From: Schizochytrium sp. CCTCC M209059
Taxonomy: Eukaryota; Sar; Bigyra; Thraustochytrida; Thraustochytriidae
Direction: 5' to 3'
NCBI GenBank assembly: GCA_000818945.1
Contig: KN805379.1
Location: 403,209-457,857, forward strand
DNA: 54,649 bases
The position numbers and the translations under genes are program-made. Under the pieces are notes generated by a model. It did not search any database. It had not been told where the DNA came from and worked only from the letters and a program-made list of their open reading frames with translations. Position 1 is the stretch's first letter. Each line of letters begins with the position of its first letter. Shown here piece after piece: positions 9,521 through 20,652 of this stretch.

Positions 9521-11938
9521 ATCGGAGTCCTCCCTCGTCGGTCATCCCGACTGACTGACTGACTCCCGAATCCTCTTCAAGTTGCATTGGTTGCATTGGT
9601 TGCAGCAGGCAGCTGCAACTTTGGAGAAATGAAATTCAGGCTGCGTTCTTCGTTTTTTCCATCTTTCGTTCGAGTTCTTTGTCGCGCGCACCATTCATCC
9701 AGTCAGCCAGACAAACAGACGCCAGAAGAAGCAACGCGCGCGCGGAGGGATGCTTCCGACGCCACGACGGGCCATGCAGAGAGATCAAAGAGCATGCAAG
9801 AGCATCCTTCCTTCCGCCCGCCCGCACGACCGACCGACCGACCAACCGACCGTCCGGCCGGCCGGCCAGCCACAAGCACGCACGCACACACAAAGGAAGG
9901 ATCGAAGAAACGAAAGAACCATCAACGAGGGAGCGATCGAGCGAGGCACGAAGCACTGCGACTGCGGGCTCACTGAGGCCACAGCTGAGGGGCGCCCGGG
10001 CTGCGCGGGCTTCGAGTGTGCTGGAAATAATAAATAGTAGAGCCTCTACTGCGGCCGGCCGCCGCGCGGACTGACCTCGGAAAGATGACAGACAAGCAAG
10101 CAAACAAACAGTCAGTCAGACATACAGACGAACAGAGAGACGAAAGAATATGCGCGCGCGGGGGGCGGCCTCGGTCTGACCTGCCCTAAGCGTCCCTGGC
10201 CGGCAGGCTGCAAGCACCGTGGCTGTGGCTGGGACGGTGGCTGGCTGGCTGGCTGGCTAGCTGGCTGGCTGGCTGGCTGCAGATACGCATGCTCCGCGCT
10301 CTATTGTCGTTCGACTTCCTGCCGTCTTCCCGACTCCCGCCTGCTATCTTGTCTCCGGGCTGCTGTGGATGCAGCTGCCAGAGGCCAGCTGCTACCTTTC
10401 CAGGCACCACTCGCGCCTCTGCAGTTCGAAGACGGAACGAGCCCATCCTCAGCATGGGGCGAAAAGAGGTCCGGGAGGGGGTGCGGAATGTGAAATGGCC
10501 AATGTTAAAGTATGTTCGCTGGCCATTGGCGAGGGCCTCAGCGTAACAACGTGAGGCGGCCCCACTCTGGTTGTTTTGAGGGCACACAAAGTATCAGGAC
10601 CCTGGTCCGTCTCAGTACACTCTCTCGGCTGCGGCGACATCATATGTTGAAACAGCTGAGCAATGACGTGACGACATGCGTCTTTCTTCTCGTCTATTCT
10701 TTCTTTCCCTTCTTTCAACTTTGTCGTTGGACAACAACCTTATTTTCCTCACTCTCCGAACTGCAGGGGTCCCCAACCTAAAATCGACCCAGCATGCCAA
10801 AAAAAAGAAAGAAAAAATTGGAAACAGAAGCGACTGCAGGCGTCCTTACTTGCAAAAATTACTCGCAAAAGAAAAAATGAAACAAAAAGCATGAAACAAA
10901 AATTCAAAAAAAGAAAGTTCTGTCGCGAACGCGTTTGCGTCGCATTGCTCCCTGCTGCCCGTCCACCGAACCGACCGATCGACCCAATCAATCGTCCCTC
11001 ACCGCATGCACACGGAACGCAGGAAAATACGACGACTCCCGTTTCTTGGTTCTCTGAATAAAACTGGCCTCGCGCCAGACTGACTAGTGACTAGGCCTAG
11101 GAACCTCCCGCCCTCCCGAATTATGCATTTAAGAGTTCCCGGCCCGAGGCCAAGCATAACTTCCTCCTGCTCCTCGTGGTACACCTTCGTTGTTCCATGA
11201 AGAGCGATTAACGCAGCTCTTCAAATTATGCTGTACCATGGTGTACGATCGCAACCGACAAAGGCACACATAAAGAGCAAAGCGAGCATTTGAAGGCGGC
11301 TAGCTGCCGAGAAGTCCTTGCCATTTTCGAACAAATAACTGAGAATTAATCCCTAAAAGTTTACGAGGAACTCGCGATAGCAGCAAATGACTTGTTAAAA
11401 TCGAAACCCACGTCGCGTGGCGCCCCACGAGAGCTTCTTACGTGAAAACAATAAGCTCAATGGTCAGAGAAACAAAATATATGCACGCTCCCCAAATGGC
11501 TTCGCGAATCATCTTTCCTTATCCATTTCGCAGTCGAAATTGTACGTGGCCTATCGCTGACCTCCTGTCAGCACTGTCATGGACCTAGCATAGGTTGGCC
11601 GTCTGACGCCATCTCGGACTTGCATCTTTTTCAATTTTTTCTCGGCTCCATCCCTCTCCTCATGATCTCGGCTAATTCCGAACGGATGAGGTCATTGCGT
11701 AATGTGCAAGAGCACTAGAACGAAAGCAAGCTCGTAAGTGCGGTTTTCTGAATGTCAGAAGATTGCAATTCATAGGATTCCACAGCACGCACTGCCTAGT
11801 CAGACCCAATTATGCTTTATTTAGAACAAGCACCATCGTCGTCGAGCCGTCGAGATAATAATGGTACATGCTGCACCCTTTGCTCGTTGGCCATTTCCCC
11901 GACTCTTAAAAAGCAACGAAAGAGCGATCTCATCCATT

Positions 11939-13681
11939 TCAGACGTTGCGATGCCCAAAGGTAGCAAGATTCACATCATTGGGCGAGCACACCAACTCAT
12001 GAGCGTTAGAACCAAAACCTGGGTGCGGGGCCAGCTCTTGCTGACGCTCCTGGATACTCCAAGAGTCCCGACGTGGGGCCCGCTCCCGAGTCAACGATTG
12101 ACGCAAACGTCTTGCCATACGCACAAATAAAGTCGCCAAAATGCCAAGCGCAAGCGCTCCGCCCACAGCGATTGCAACAATAAAAACTATGCGCACAGCA
12201 GAAGAAGGCTCCTCGCTTTCCGCCTCTGTTGTCGAACCTGAGTCTGTCGATGTTTCACAAGGGTCACCCATCGAAACACGATACATGGGTGTCGTCCACG
12301 TGTCGCTCATTATGTATACATAGTGCGGCTCTGCGACCACAACCCCATTTCCACACGTGACGCGTCCCTCACTTGAGTCTACAAAGACTGACAAGGACGC
12401 AAGAGTATCCTCTGATGATGATCGCACCTCACACCAGAGCCTGGCCTCAGAAGAAAGACCTTGGACCGTTGTCGCCAGCTCACCGCCAAAGCTCGCCTTG
12501 ACTGATGCCAAAGAATCCTCTTTATTAGCGCACAAAGTCGTCAGCTCATAGTCTGCGCATTCTGTGTCGTCAGCCGCAGGCATCGTCACTCTGTAATTGT
12601 CATGAAAGGTGCATCGAGCTGAGCTCAAATCGAGAAACCGCAACGCCCAGTCCGCATCAGGCGGCGTTCCATTGGCAGAAATCACGCACTCCATCGACGA
12701 ACCATCTGCCAGCTCCGAGCAATTTGTCAGTAAAGGACTGTACAAAGTCTCACCCGTATCTGTAAAGGAGACTTCTAGGCCTAGATTCGGAGATCTTGCG
12801 AGCTTGTGCTCCAGAACGACGCGAAAATCCACGAGACCAGGGCAAAATGGAGCCCCTGTCTCGGTTACACCGATTTCTAGCTTCGTAATCATAGAGCCCT
12901 CTGGGCAGGCCGTGCTGGGCTCAGAAGTTGGCGCCACAGTTCGAGAGACAGCTCCTAGTACAGTTGGACTCGCACTTGGCGCTTTACTTGGGTGCAAGGT
13001 TGGCACCTGCGTTGGACGTACCGTTGGCACACGCGTTGGTCTCGCTGTCGGGACAAAGGTTGGAAACTCTGTGGGATACGGCGTTGGTACTTTTGTCGGT
13101 GCAGCACTGGGAAAGGTAGTCGTCGGTGCGTTTGTGTCCACGAAACTGCATACACTCACACGCACCTGCTTTGGCTCCTCACAAGAATGTAATTGCAAGG
13201 CTAGTGTCGATGAATCCTCTGTACTACTTGCCCGACATGATCCTGGAATACCCTCACCTGACACCAGATTGTCCTGGACGGGGCAAGAGTCCCACGCAGC
13301 CTCGCTTGCGAGCAAGTCGTCCTCTGATGAATACAAGACAAAGTGCTTGCCCACGCCATAGTCCTCGGACTCTACAATCCAGTTGTATAACACTTGGTCC
13401 GTCACGTTGAGGCCCACTTTACTTTTTTCTTCTTTAAGATATGCAACGGCGACATCGTTCACCTCGTATTTCAAGATCTGGGTTGATTCGAAGAGCTCGT
13501 TAATTTCTGACGCATCCTTCAGAATTGACACCATACAGCCGTTGCTTCGCTCAAAGACTGTTACCCAATACGGGCAACATCGCTCCTCGTACGAGCACGT
13601 CTCTCCTTGTGCACTTGCTAGGCATATTGCAAGTACAGTGACAAGAGCGCACGCCACCTTGGCGGGTCCCAGGCGAGGCAT
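11939..13681 (-). CDS. PT-repeat type I membrane protein, unknown function
   Basis: This 580-residue protein has a clear signal peptide (residues 1-25, ending in SAQG) and a Cys-containing ectodomain. A proline/threonine repeat block of the PTxxPT kind follows (about 184-245), then a second Cys-containing ectodomain of about 230 residues. One transmembrane helix (about 494-520, around VFIVAIAVGGALALG) leads to a 60-residue basic cytoplasmic tail. The ATG lies at 13679-13681 directly before the signal peptide. PT-rich linkers of this form are common in stramenopile surface proteins and are probably O-glycosylated stalks. No catalytic domain is recognised, so an adhesin or receptor role is only a guess. 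It is divergent from the WW/EF-hand gene, sharing a 538-bp upstream region. One TAGGCCTA palindrome (12776) lies inside the coding sequence. Confidence 0.8.
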   Translation of the reverse strand: MPRLGPAKVACALVTVLAICLASAQGETCSYEERCCPYWVTVFERSNGCMVSILKDASEINELFESTQILKYEVNDVAVAYLKEEKSKVGLNVTDQVLYNWIVESEDYGVGKHFVLYSSEDDLLASEAAWDSCPVQDNLVSGEGIPGSCRASSTEDSSTLALQLHSCEEPKQVRVSVCSFVDTNAPTTTFPSAAPTKVPTPYPTEFPTFVPTARPTRVPTVRPTQVPTLHPSKAPSASPTVLGAVSRTVAPTSEPSTACPEGSMITKLEIGVTETGAPFCPGLVDFRVVLEHKLARSPNLGLEVSFTDTGETLYSPLLTNCSELADGSSMECVISANGTPPDADWALRFLDLSSARCTFHDNYRVTMPAADDTECADYELTTLCANKEDSLASVKASFGGELATTVQGLSSEARLWCEVRSSSEDTLASLSVFVDSSEGRVTCGNGVVVAEPHYVYIMSDTWTTPMYRVSMGDPCETSTDSGSTTEAESEEPSSAVRIVFIVAIAVGGALALGILATLFVRMARRLRQSLTRERAPRRDSWSIQERQQELAPHPGFGSNAHELVCSPNDVNLATFGHRNV

Positions 13682-14219
13682 CTTGCGCCGCTCCTGGCAA
13701 TTTTACTCTCCTAAAGAAGGTTTGAGTTCTGCAGGTGTTTGAAGCCTTGATCTGCGCAGCGCATTCGCCCACTCGCTCACTCACTTTCCAGTTTCCCTCT
13801 GAACTTTAAGCGGATTCTCTCTTGCACCACCTTATGCTCTAGTCTTTGCGCACTCAAGGGATGCAAAAATTTCGAACGATCAAGCAACCGAAAGAGCTCC
13901 CTCGCGGCCATGCCAAGTTCGTCGCGGCCCCAGCCGGCCGGAGGCTCTGCAAGACAGAGACGCGCGTATTCCAGGGCCGTCGCGGATGGCTCCGACCGTG
14001 GCAGCGGTCTCTTGACCCTCGAAACCCATTTCGAACCTGAAGAGACTCACCGGATCTATTCGGGTATGGAGTGTGCCCGCACCAGATGTTGCGCAACGCA
14101 TTTTGCCAAATAGCCACGTGAACAAGTTGCCGGCAGACATCCTGCACGCTTGTCGGCGAGCGCGCGCGCCTGGGCGCGCAGGCGCTCGCTTTTGCGACTG
14201 GGCGGCCCCGCCACCACCC
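13682..14219. promoter_or_regulatory. Shared upstream region of a divergent gene pair
   Basis: These 538 bases separate the start codons of the PT-repeat membrane protein (minus) and the WW/EF-hand pseudokinase (plus) and must hold both promoters. No canonical TATA box stands out. The plus-strand reading frame of the downstream gene stays open back to 14073 from a GTG, but the first ATG is at 14220. Confidence 0.5.
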
Positions 14220-17200
14220 ATGTCATCTTTTCAAAGGTACTTTGACGAAGACGCCCAGGTCGTTGTCAATGTTTCCCTGACCGGCGAAATCTGGGAAGAA
14301 TACTTTGACGAAAACGGTGCGCTCTACTATTATGAGCGCTACTCGGGCGCTACTGCTTGGGAGCTGCCGGATGATGCCGTTGCAGCAGCTTTTCCTGATG
14401 AAACAAATGCGCTTGATGCGGACTATCCGCAGTATTATGAACACGTCCAAGATCCAGGATACGCACAATATCAAGAGTTCGCGCAAGACGAAACATACAC
14501 TCAAGATCAGGATTGCATTCAACATGAACATTACTCACAGGGCCAAGAGTATTCTCTTGAGCAAGAATATTTGCAGGATCAAGGGCTTTCTCCGGAGCAA
14601 GAATACGACCAGGGCCAAGAAGATGTCAGAAATTCGCAGCTTCAGTCAACCACTGGCGTTGAGGGTCAAGACGCGAACGAATATGCGTACCAGTACGATG
14701 ATTCGACAGAAGCGACGGCGGTAGCGTACTACGATGCAAACGCATATGACAACCTCGGCGCAAATCAAGCGTACGATTGTACATTTAACGAAGCAACAAA
14801 CTATAAAGAGCCAAATCCACCATACGCCGACGCGGATCCAGATTACAATACAGTACACCCTGAGGCAACTGACATCGGCGATGCTGGAATCACTTCGCCA
14901 ATGGCTTTTGATGAAACCAACGCATCGTACTATCAAGCTTTGGAAAATTGCACATCAAGCGAATGGATGTCATCTCAAAAACCCCAATGGGCTACATACT
15001 ATGACGAAGAATCGCAGCTACCATACTATGTCGACCTGACAACAGGTCAGAGCGCCTGGGAGCTACCTCCAGGGACGACTCCAATGTCCGACGCAGATCA
15101 GCTTGCTTGGCACACTTGGGACAACCAAGATCTCGCTTCCCCAGGTCAGACACAAGATGATCTTATCGATGCTTCAGACGCCGCAGTGGCAGCAGCTACA
15201 CATGAAGAAGCAGTCTCTTCTGGTCGAAATGTTGACAGTCAGGATCATGTCGCCCATGCTGATGACCCTATCGAAGGACCAGAAGCAAAAGTGCAAACAC
15301 CAGACCAAAAACTTACAGATTCACAAGTCATAGCTGAAAGAATACAGAACGCTAATACAGAAGACGACGGAATCAAGACCGAGAAACGTAAAGGCAAAAA
15401 CATTCTCTATGATGAGCAAATCTGCTCTTCAGACTCCGCGCGCGATGTCTCACTTAGAATGACGACTCCGTCGCGTGTAGAAGCGGCCGAGCTTGAGATT
15501 CCAGCTACCCCTGAAGAGCTCTGTGCACAAGCAGAAGATTTCGAGGCTTGCGATGTCGCGTGCACTGGTGGCGAAGGCCCTGCAGAACCAGGCACTCTCA
15601 ATCCCGATAGCGACGAAGTGTCGAAAGCTCCCACCGAGCTATTCACCTTCAATTCTGCAAAAGATATCGAAGAGTCCAGGGCCAACGGGTCCGCCAAGGA
15701 CCTTTTGCAAAGCAAGACCAATACAGCGATGGGGCCACCATCTCTGACATTCAGCGAGGAAGATTCTAATGACAAGCCGACTCGCGCCCAACCAAGCGCT
15801 ACGGCTGCACAGAACCCTTCTGCAAAGGATGCTCAAGGGTCCGGGGCAAACAGAATCGCCAAGAACCTTTCACAAAGCATGACGAAAACAGAGTTAGAGC
15901 CAACATCTCTCACAGAGAGCGCAAACGGGTCCAACGACAGCCTAATTCGCGCTCAAGCGAATACTACGTCTGCACAGAGCGCCACAACTTCAGAGAAAAC
16001 CGAGATCGTTGAGGTCGCCGCGAAATCTACAAATGAAACCCTACCCAAGCAGCGACAGCAGCATGAAGAAGACATGGAAGCAGATGATCTCGGCGCAATA
16101 CTCAGTTATGAGATTCACCGTGAAACGCCAGACACAGAAGTGCCAGAAATCGGGGACGGGGTCGACGAATCCCGAGAAGAGGCATGCTCTCCGGCGAGTC
16201 GCGGGGGCCGCAAGCAGTCGGTTCTTCAGCGTCGTAGAACGCGAATGCTCACGATACATAAAGAAGCTCTTGCTAAGGCCTTGCCCCAGAGTCCGAAAAA
16301 ACCTTTCAATCATCCGGGACGGACTTCCATTCTCGGCGTGGGGATCTCTTCCAATGCTCAAACGGCAGTCTTGAAACTTCATAGTGAGTACGGAAGTCTC
16401 TCGTACGGCCAAATGTTAGGACTTCTTGCTCGAGACACTTTGTTTCGCTCAAAACTTGCGGCAGCAAGCGGAAGCTGGCGCGTCAAGCCAAAAAGCCTCC
16501 TCCACGATTTTAAAGAGGCTGACAAGGACAAGGATGGTCAGCTCTCGCTCGTAGAGCTGACTCGGTTTTGCCAGCTCGCAGCACGTAGAGCTCGAGGCAA
16601 TCGAAGAGATTTGCGTCCATACGAAGTGCGTCGCCGTCGTTTAGAACAAAAGGGCGCGGTCAATTCATTGGAGTCAATCAAAATCACCGTGCGCATTCCT
16701 TTCGATTGCGAACATATCATTGATCCCAAGCTCGCCGAAACCCCATACGCGCACCTGTCTCGTCAAAAAGAGTGGGACGCGGAGTCGCAAAAGCGAACAC
16801 TCGCACACAATGAAGAAGTGATGGCTTTTGAGTCCAAGATGCGGCGGCGCAAGACGATCGAGACCGAAAGACGTCGCGTCTTTGATCGAGAAAAGAAGCA
16901 CGAGGAGGATCGGGCTTCGCGTGAGCGCAAAGCTCTTCGCTCCAAGCTGCATCGTCGCCTGCACGAGGAGCTCCGTGAACAATGCACGCAACGCCTCATC
17001 GAGCTTGCCAACGATGAAGTGATAGCTCGCGAAGAGGCTCTTCGCCAAATGCAAGAGGATAAATCCCGCAAAACACTTCATGCGAGGTCCCTTCGGGCTC
17101 TCTCAACTGCGCGAAGTCTACGCGTACTCGCGCAGCCTGTGCAAAAGCCGAGTGCCAAGGAAGAGATTGACACAATCTCTGAATTGCTTTCTCGCAATGT

Positions 17201-18620
17201 TGCCACGCTCAATGAGGACGAGGAAGCACAAGGCAAAATTGCAGCTTTTCTCGCACCCTCGCGGCGAAAGACGTTCGAAGAGTGGAAAGTGCAGCAGACA
17301 GCCTCGATGGAAAAGCGTCTCGAGAAGAAGCTGAACAAGCACGCTGGTCGAATGCTGCGAGAGCTTCAGGAACGTGCGCATCGCGAGACAGAGCGGCGTG
17401 CGGCCTTTGACTCAGAGACTGACGCAGCATATGCGGCGCATTCTAAAGAAAGCGAAGCCTATGCTGCCGAGTCTGTGCGTCTCGAGTATGCTGAAATGAA
17501 GCTTCGAAGACTCGAGCAAGAGGCCTTTCAGAGCATCGAGAAGAAGCGCAAGCAATTTCTCGAGATCTCGAACTCGAGCTTTCATCGAGGGCCGTTGCGG
17601 CGGCTCGAGTGGGAGGAAACGCTCAAGACCTTTGACAAAACCAATCGCTCCGTTTTCAAAGTGAGGGATGAAAGATCAGGAGAACCCCAGATTCTCGTCC
17701 GCGTGCCGCTTGGCAGTACACAGGCGGAAGCTCTGAAAGCACGCGAGGCGCTAGAAAGATTCCGGGAGACCGGAACACACTCTCTCTTGTCGCGAGCGCA
17801 GCGCCGCGACGACCGCTTGCCGACGTTTTCCAGACATCTTCTTCGTGTGCATTGGACCTTTGTGCACCATCAGCGCATGCACTGGGAGCTCTTTATTCTG
17901 ACAGAGTATTGTGCGGGCGGAAGATTATCAGATTTTCTCGCGCGCATGTACACGAGCTCAACGGAAGCCAGCGCGATTCCAGAGCCTATTCTCTTGCGAA
18001 TCGCCGAGCAGCTCACCCACGCTTTGCGGGCTTTGCATCTCGAAGGCCTTGCGCATTTGGGACTCGAGCCCGCGTGCATTTTCTTTGATGCGCACAACAA
18101 TCTCAAGGTCGGCATTCCTCGCGACGTGCGAAGTTTGCAGAGCCAACTAGGCTATCAACCTCGACTTGCTGCGGCTACACTGCGATACGCCGCTCCGGAG
18201 CTCATGCGCATTATCGTCGATGCCTCGTCGGCCTTTGATCCGGCGAAAGCTGATGTTTGGAGCCTCGGCGCCATCATGTATCATTTGGCGACGGGCGCAC
18301 ATTTGCCATCGACGTCATTTGCCGTTGCCAAGCTCGTGGCTCAGCCTCGTGTGCGGCAGCGAAGACGCTGGTTTCGAGACCTTTTGCGCATGACGCTGCA
18401 GCCGCGTGCAGCGGATCGGGCGACAATGACGGATGTCGCAGATTTTTTCTCCGATGTCGTCGACCATGTCGAACTCGAGGTGAGCGAGACCTTCAATCGG
18501 CCCTTGGAGCCCATATCGGCGCACGCCCCAGAGGTGCGTGAAGAGGTCGAGCTGGGCACGTTCGAGACTTCCGAAAGGGGCCCAAATGTTGCTTCGCAGT
18601 CAATCATTTCGGCAATGTAG
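14220..18620 (+). CDS. WW-WW-EF-hand-coiled-coil-pseudokinase protein
   Basis: The protein has 1,466 residues from the first in-frame ATG. Two WW domains (about 22-50 and 254-283, each with paired Trp and a central aromatic cluster, ending AWELP) flank a Tyr/Gln/Glu-rich acidic repeat region. A long disordered segment follows, then a canonical EF-hand loop (DKDKDGQLSLVE, about residue 767) and a basic, heptad-rich coiled coil (about 830-1120). The C-terminal 280 residues look like a protein kinase: TEYCAGGRLSDFL resembles the hinge, and YAAPELM and DVWSLG match the APE and subdomain IX motifs. The catalytic HRD loop reads HLGLEP, no DFG is present, and the VAIK-like strand reads LVRVPL. It is therefore predicted to be a pseudokinase scaffold: WW modules for proline motifs, EF-hand for calcium. 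The cellular role is unknown. Confidence 0.82.
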   Translation: MSSFQRYFDEDAQVVVNVSLTGEIWEEYFDENGALYYYERYSGATAWELPDDAVAAAFPDETNALDADYPQYYEHVQDPGYAQYQEFAQDETYTQDQDCIQHEHYSQGQEYSLEQEYLQDQGLSPEQEYDQGQEDVRNSQLQSTTGVEGQDANEYAYQYDDSTEATAVAYYDANAYDNLGANQAYDCTFNEATNYKEPNPPYADADPDYNTVHPEATDIGDAGITSPMAFDETNASYYQALENCTSSEWMSSQKPQWATYYDEESQLPYYVDLTTGQSAWELPPGTTPMSDADQLAWHTWDNQDLASPGQTQDDLIDASDAAVAAATHEEAVSSGRNVDSQDHVAHADDPIEGPEAKVQTPDQKLTDSQVIAERIQNANTEDDGIKTEKRKGKNILYDEQICSSDSARDVSLRMTTPSRVEAAELEIPATPEELCAQAEDFEACDVACTGGEGPAEPGTLNPDSDEVSKAPTELFTFNSAKDIEESRANGSAKDLLQSKTNTAMGPPSLTFSEEDSNDKPTRAQPSATAAQNPSAKDAQGSGANRIAKNLSQSMTKTELEPTSLTESANGSNDSLIRAQANTTSAQSATTSEKTEIVEVAAKSTNETLPKQRQQHEEDMEADDLGAILSYEIHRETPDTEVPEIGDGVDESREEACSPASRGGRKQSVLQRRRTRMLTIHKEALAKALPQSPKKPFNHPGRTSILGVGISSNAQTAVLKLHSEYGSLSYGQMLGLLARDTLFRSKLAAASGSWRVKPKSLLHDFKEADKDKDGQLSLVELTRFCQLAARRARGNRRDLRPYEVRRRRLEQKGAVNSLESIKITVRIPFDCEHIIDPKLAETPYAHLSRQKEWDAESQKRTLAHNEEVMAFESKMRRRKTIETERRRVFDREKKHEEDRASRERKALRSKLHRRLHEELREQCTQRLIELANDEVIAREEALRQMQEDKSRKTLHARSLRALSTARSLRVLAQPVQKPSAKEEIDTISELLSRNVATLNEDEEAQGKIAAFLAPSRRKTFEEWKVQQTASMEKRLEKKLNKHAGRMLRELQERAHRETERRAAFDSETDAAYAAHSKESEAYAAESVRLEYAEMKLRRLEQEAFQSIEKKRKQFLEISNSSFHRGPLRRLEWEETLKTFDKTNRSVFKVRDERSGEPQILVRVPLGSTQAEALKAREALERFRETGTHSLLSRAQRRDDRLPTFSRHLLRVHWTFVHHQRMHWELFILTEYCAGGRLSDFLARMYTSSTEASAIPEPILLRIAEQLTHALRALHLEGLAHLGLEPACIFFDAHNNLKVGIPRDVRSLQSQLGYQPRLAAATLRYAAPELMRIIVDASSAFDPAKADVWSLGAIMYHLATGAHLPSTSFAVAKLVAQPRVRQRRRWFRDLLRMTLQPRAADRATMTDVADFFSDVVDHVELEVSETFNRPLEPISAHAPEVREEVELGTFETSERGPNVASQSIISAM

Positions 18621-18964
18621 TGCTAGTTGACAGTCTGTAATTTTTTTTCTTCAAAACCCGGTTCGACGCGACGAGAATGATTGTCTTTCACTCCTGGCTG
18701 GAGGTCTGCAAAACAAGTGAGCCCAAAGAGGCGCTACAAGAAGCTGTAAGCCCACGGATCGACATTGTATAGTATCCAGATCAGATCAAAATTTATGCTT
18801 GTGGTGGTAACGGTGTTTATTTTTTTTGTTCTTTGTTCTTCAGAAAAGAGGTGCGCGTGCGTTCGTTCGACGAGGGGAGTTTAGACAATATAGAGTGAAG
18901 GACGCAAGTTGTGGTGTCCGATCTCTGCGTGCATGTTTTTTGGAGAGATTTATGCGTGTACAAT
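18621..18964. terminator. Convergent 3' intergenic region
   Basis: These 344 bases lie between the stop codons of the WW/EF-hand gene (plus) and tubulin cofactor B (minus). T-rich runs occur on both strands near 18640 and 18820, as expected for opposed 3' ends. No further gene is seen. Confidence 0.5.
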
Positions 18965-19780
18965 TTAGATTTCATCTTCATCGTCAGAAGAGAGCTCTGC
19001 CAGAGGATCGAGCTCAGGAAAGTCACCAACCTCGCACTTATCGGGCCGCACAAAGGCAGCATGCTTTTCGTCGGCCTCGAAGAATTTCTTGCCCTTGACG
19101 GTGCCGTTGCCCTTTCCGAGCGGCTCGTCAAGTCGAACACCAATCCAGTAGCCATTGCCCACGAGATTTTCGCCATCTCCCTTCCAGGCAACGACACCTC
19201 TCCTTGAACCGGGCTGAATCTGGCAGCGATCGCCGACAGTGAAGCCCTCAACATCCTTTTCGGTGGGAGGATTCTTGTTCTTTGGCTCGCGACGGTTCTC
19301 CGGTAGAAGCGTAAAGTACGGGTCCTTCTCGCGCATCTTCTTCTTGTACGCCCGGATCGAGTTCTCACGCTTGTTGTAGTCCTCGTCACTCATGACGTAC
19401 TTTTCCACGAGATCGACATTTTCCAGACCGCCGTCCTTACTGAACGAGTAAGGGTCCGTGTCGATGATGTGAATGTTCATACCGGTGGCCACGCCATAGA
19501 ACCCAAGCATCTTGGTATCATCATCAAGTTCGCAGAGCGTGGTGCCGTCCTGCTTGAGGACAAGTCGCTGGAAGCCTGCGCCAGTGCCGCCGTGCCTGTA
19601 CAAGCGGTCCTTGAGGGCGCCGACGGTGGTGTGCAAGTCAACGCGAATCTCGGGCCACCGCTGCTGCAGGTTGCTGTGCGAAATATCCACCAGAGCGGTC
19701 CCCTCTGCGACCTGCTGGCCGAACTGGCCGTCCTCCAGCCGCACGTACTGGTTGAGCGTGTTCATATCGAGTGCCGCCAT
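18965..19780 (-). CDS. TBCB: Tubulin-folding cofactor B
   Basis: The 271-residue protein assists alpha-tubulin folding and, with cofactor E, dissociation of the tubulin heterodimer in the cytosol. It has the family architecture: an N-terminal ubiquitin-like domain (about 15-100, ending MNIHIIDTDP), a linker helix rich in Lys/Arg/Glu, and a C-terminal CAP-Gly domain (about 178-245) with GNGYWIGVRLDEP and GKGNGTVKGKKFFE. The extreme C-terminus is acidic and ends DEDEI, comparable to the EEY/DDI-type tails that CAP-Gly domains bind. Length and order match the family. The ATG sits directly next to a GCAAG repeat in the leader. It is divergent from pescadillo across 872 bp. Confidence 0.95.
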   Translation of the reverse strand: MAALDMNTLNQYVRLEDGQFGQQVAEGTALVDISHSNLQQRWPEIRVDLHTTVGALKDRLYRHGGTGAGFQRLVLKQDGTTLCELDDDTKMLGFYGVATGMNIHIIDTDPYSFSKDGGLENVDLVEKYVMSDEDYNKRENSIRAYKKKMREKDPYFTLLPENRREPKNKNPPTEKDVEGFTVGDRCQIQPGSRRGVVAWKGDGENLVGNGYWIGVRLDEPLGKGNGTVKGKKFFEADEKHAAFVRPDKCEVGDFPELDPLAELSSDDEDEI

Positions 19781-20652
19781 CTTGCTTGCTCGCTTGCCTG
19801 CTAGCTTGCTGGCTAGCTAGCTTGCTGCCTCCCCCTGCTGCCGCGTCTGCCCAAAGCAAGAGCGAGTCCGGAGAGGGCGCGTTGTCTTTCTGTCTGCCTG
19901 CCTGCCTGCCTCTTTGTTGCGTTTCTGGAATGCCGCGGGGTCTGCCGCCGGACGGGGCTCTCGCCTGCGCTCGGTCTCTCTCTCTCTGCTTGCTCGTGCA
20001 ACGGGCGCGGCCTTTATTCCGGACTTTCCGTTAGCGGGTGGGAAATCCGGGCGCACGTCCCGGATATCCCGATCGAGGGCGACAGGGGGCCTCGTTCGTC
20101 GAAATGGGGTTGCGGAAGGGGCAGGCCGCGGGTCGGCGCAGCCAGTCAATCGGGGCCAAGCCAGGGCGGCGGGCCCTGGACGACGGCGACGGCGAGGGAG
20201 AGAGCTGAGCGCCGCTGCAAGGCTGGGCGGAGCAAGGAGAGAAAAAAGCTGGCTTTGGCTGCCAGTGCGGCCTGCTGCCGTGGCAGCTAGAGTTCCTCCC
20301 CAACCTGGGCGCATCGAAGAAATGGCGTGGCTCGGAGTGAGAGAGTGAGTGAGTGAGTGAACTCAACTCAACTCAACTTATTATCGTGATAAAACTCAAC
20401 CCAACTCACAGTCAACCAACTCACAACTCGCCTCAACTCACACGGCCAACCGTGACATTAACACAGTTAAGAAATCGACTCGCGGTGGCGTTCTCTTTGC
20501 AGGGGTGTTCCGTTCCAGCGGCGTGGCCAGTCGGTGGTCCTGCCTGCGCCAAGGCCCGCGCAGAACCGGAGCAGCTGCGCGCGCAGCAGCAGAGCGAGGC
20601 GCGGCGAGGCGAGGCGAGGCGAGGCGAGAAGCGCCAGCGGCGCGGAGAGACC
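19781..20652. promoter_or_regulatory. Divergent upstream region of cofactor B and pescadillo
   Basis: The region starts with a CTTG/CTAG tetramer array abutting the cofactor B start (19783-19830). It contains GTGA and ACTCA repeats (20341-20440) and a GGCGA pentamer array (20603-20628) close to the pescadillo ATG. The pescadillo frame is open through much of it, but the translation is repeat-derived and the Kozak-like ATG lies at 20653. Confidence 0.5.

Larger units (their letters stand above)
6251..11938. repeat. Long gene-poor, simple-repeat region
   Basis: No reliable gene is seen over 5.7 kb. The region holds CTTG/CTTCG runs (about 6860-6905), CTGT arrays (7390-7470), a GCT trinucleotide array of 11 units (7886-7918), long CTTG/CTGG arrays (9449-9519 and 10238-10279) and GACC/GGCC clusters (about 9825-9875). 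The many open frames, including one of 179 codons on the minus strand (6307-6846), have repeat-derived or unrecognisable translations. The palindrome TAGGCCTA occurs at 8525 and 11092. An unrecognised RNA gene cannot be excluded. Confidence 0.5.
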
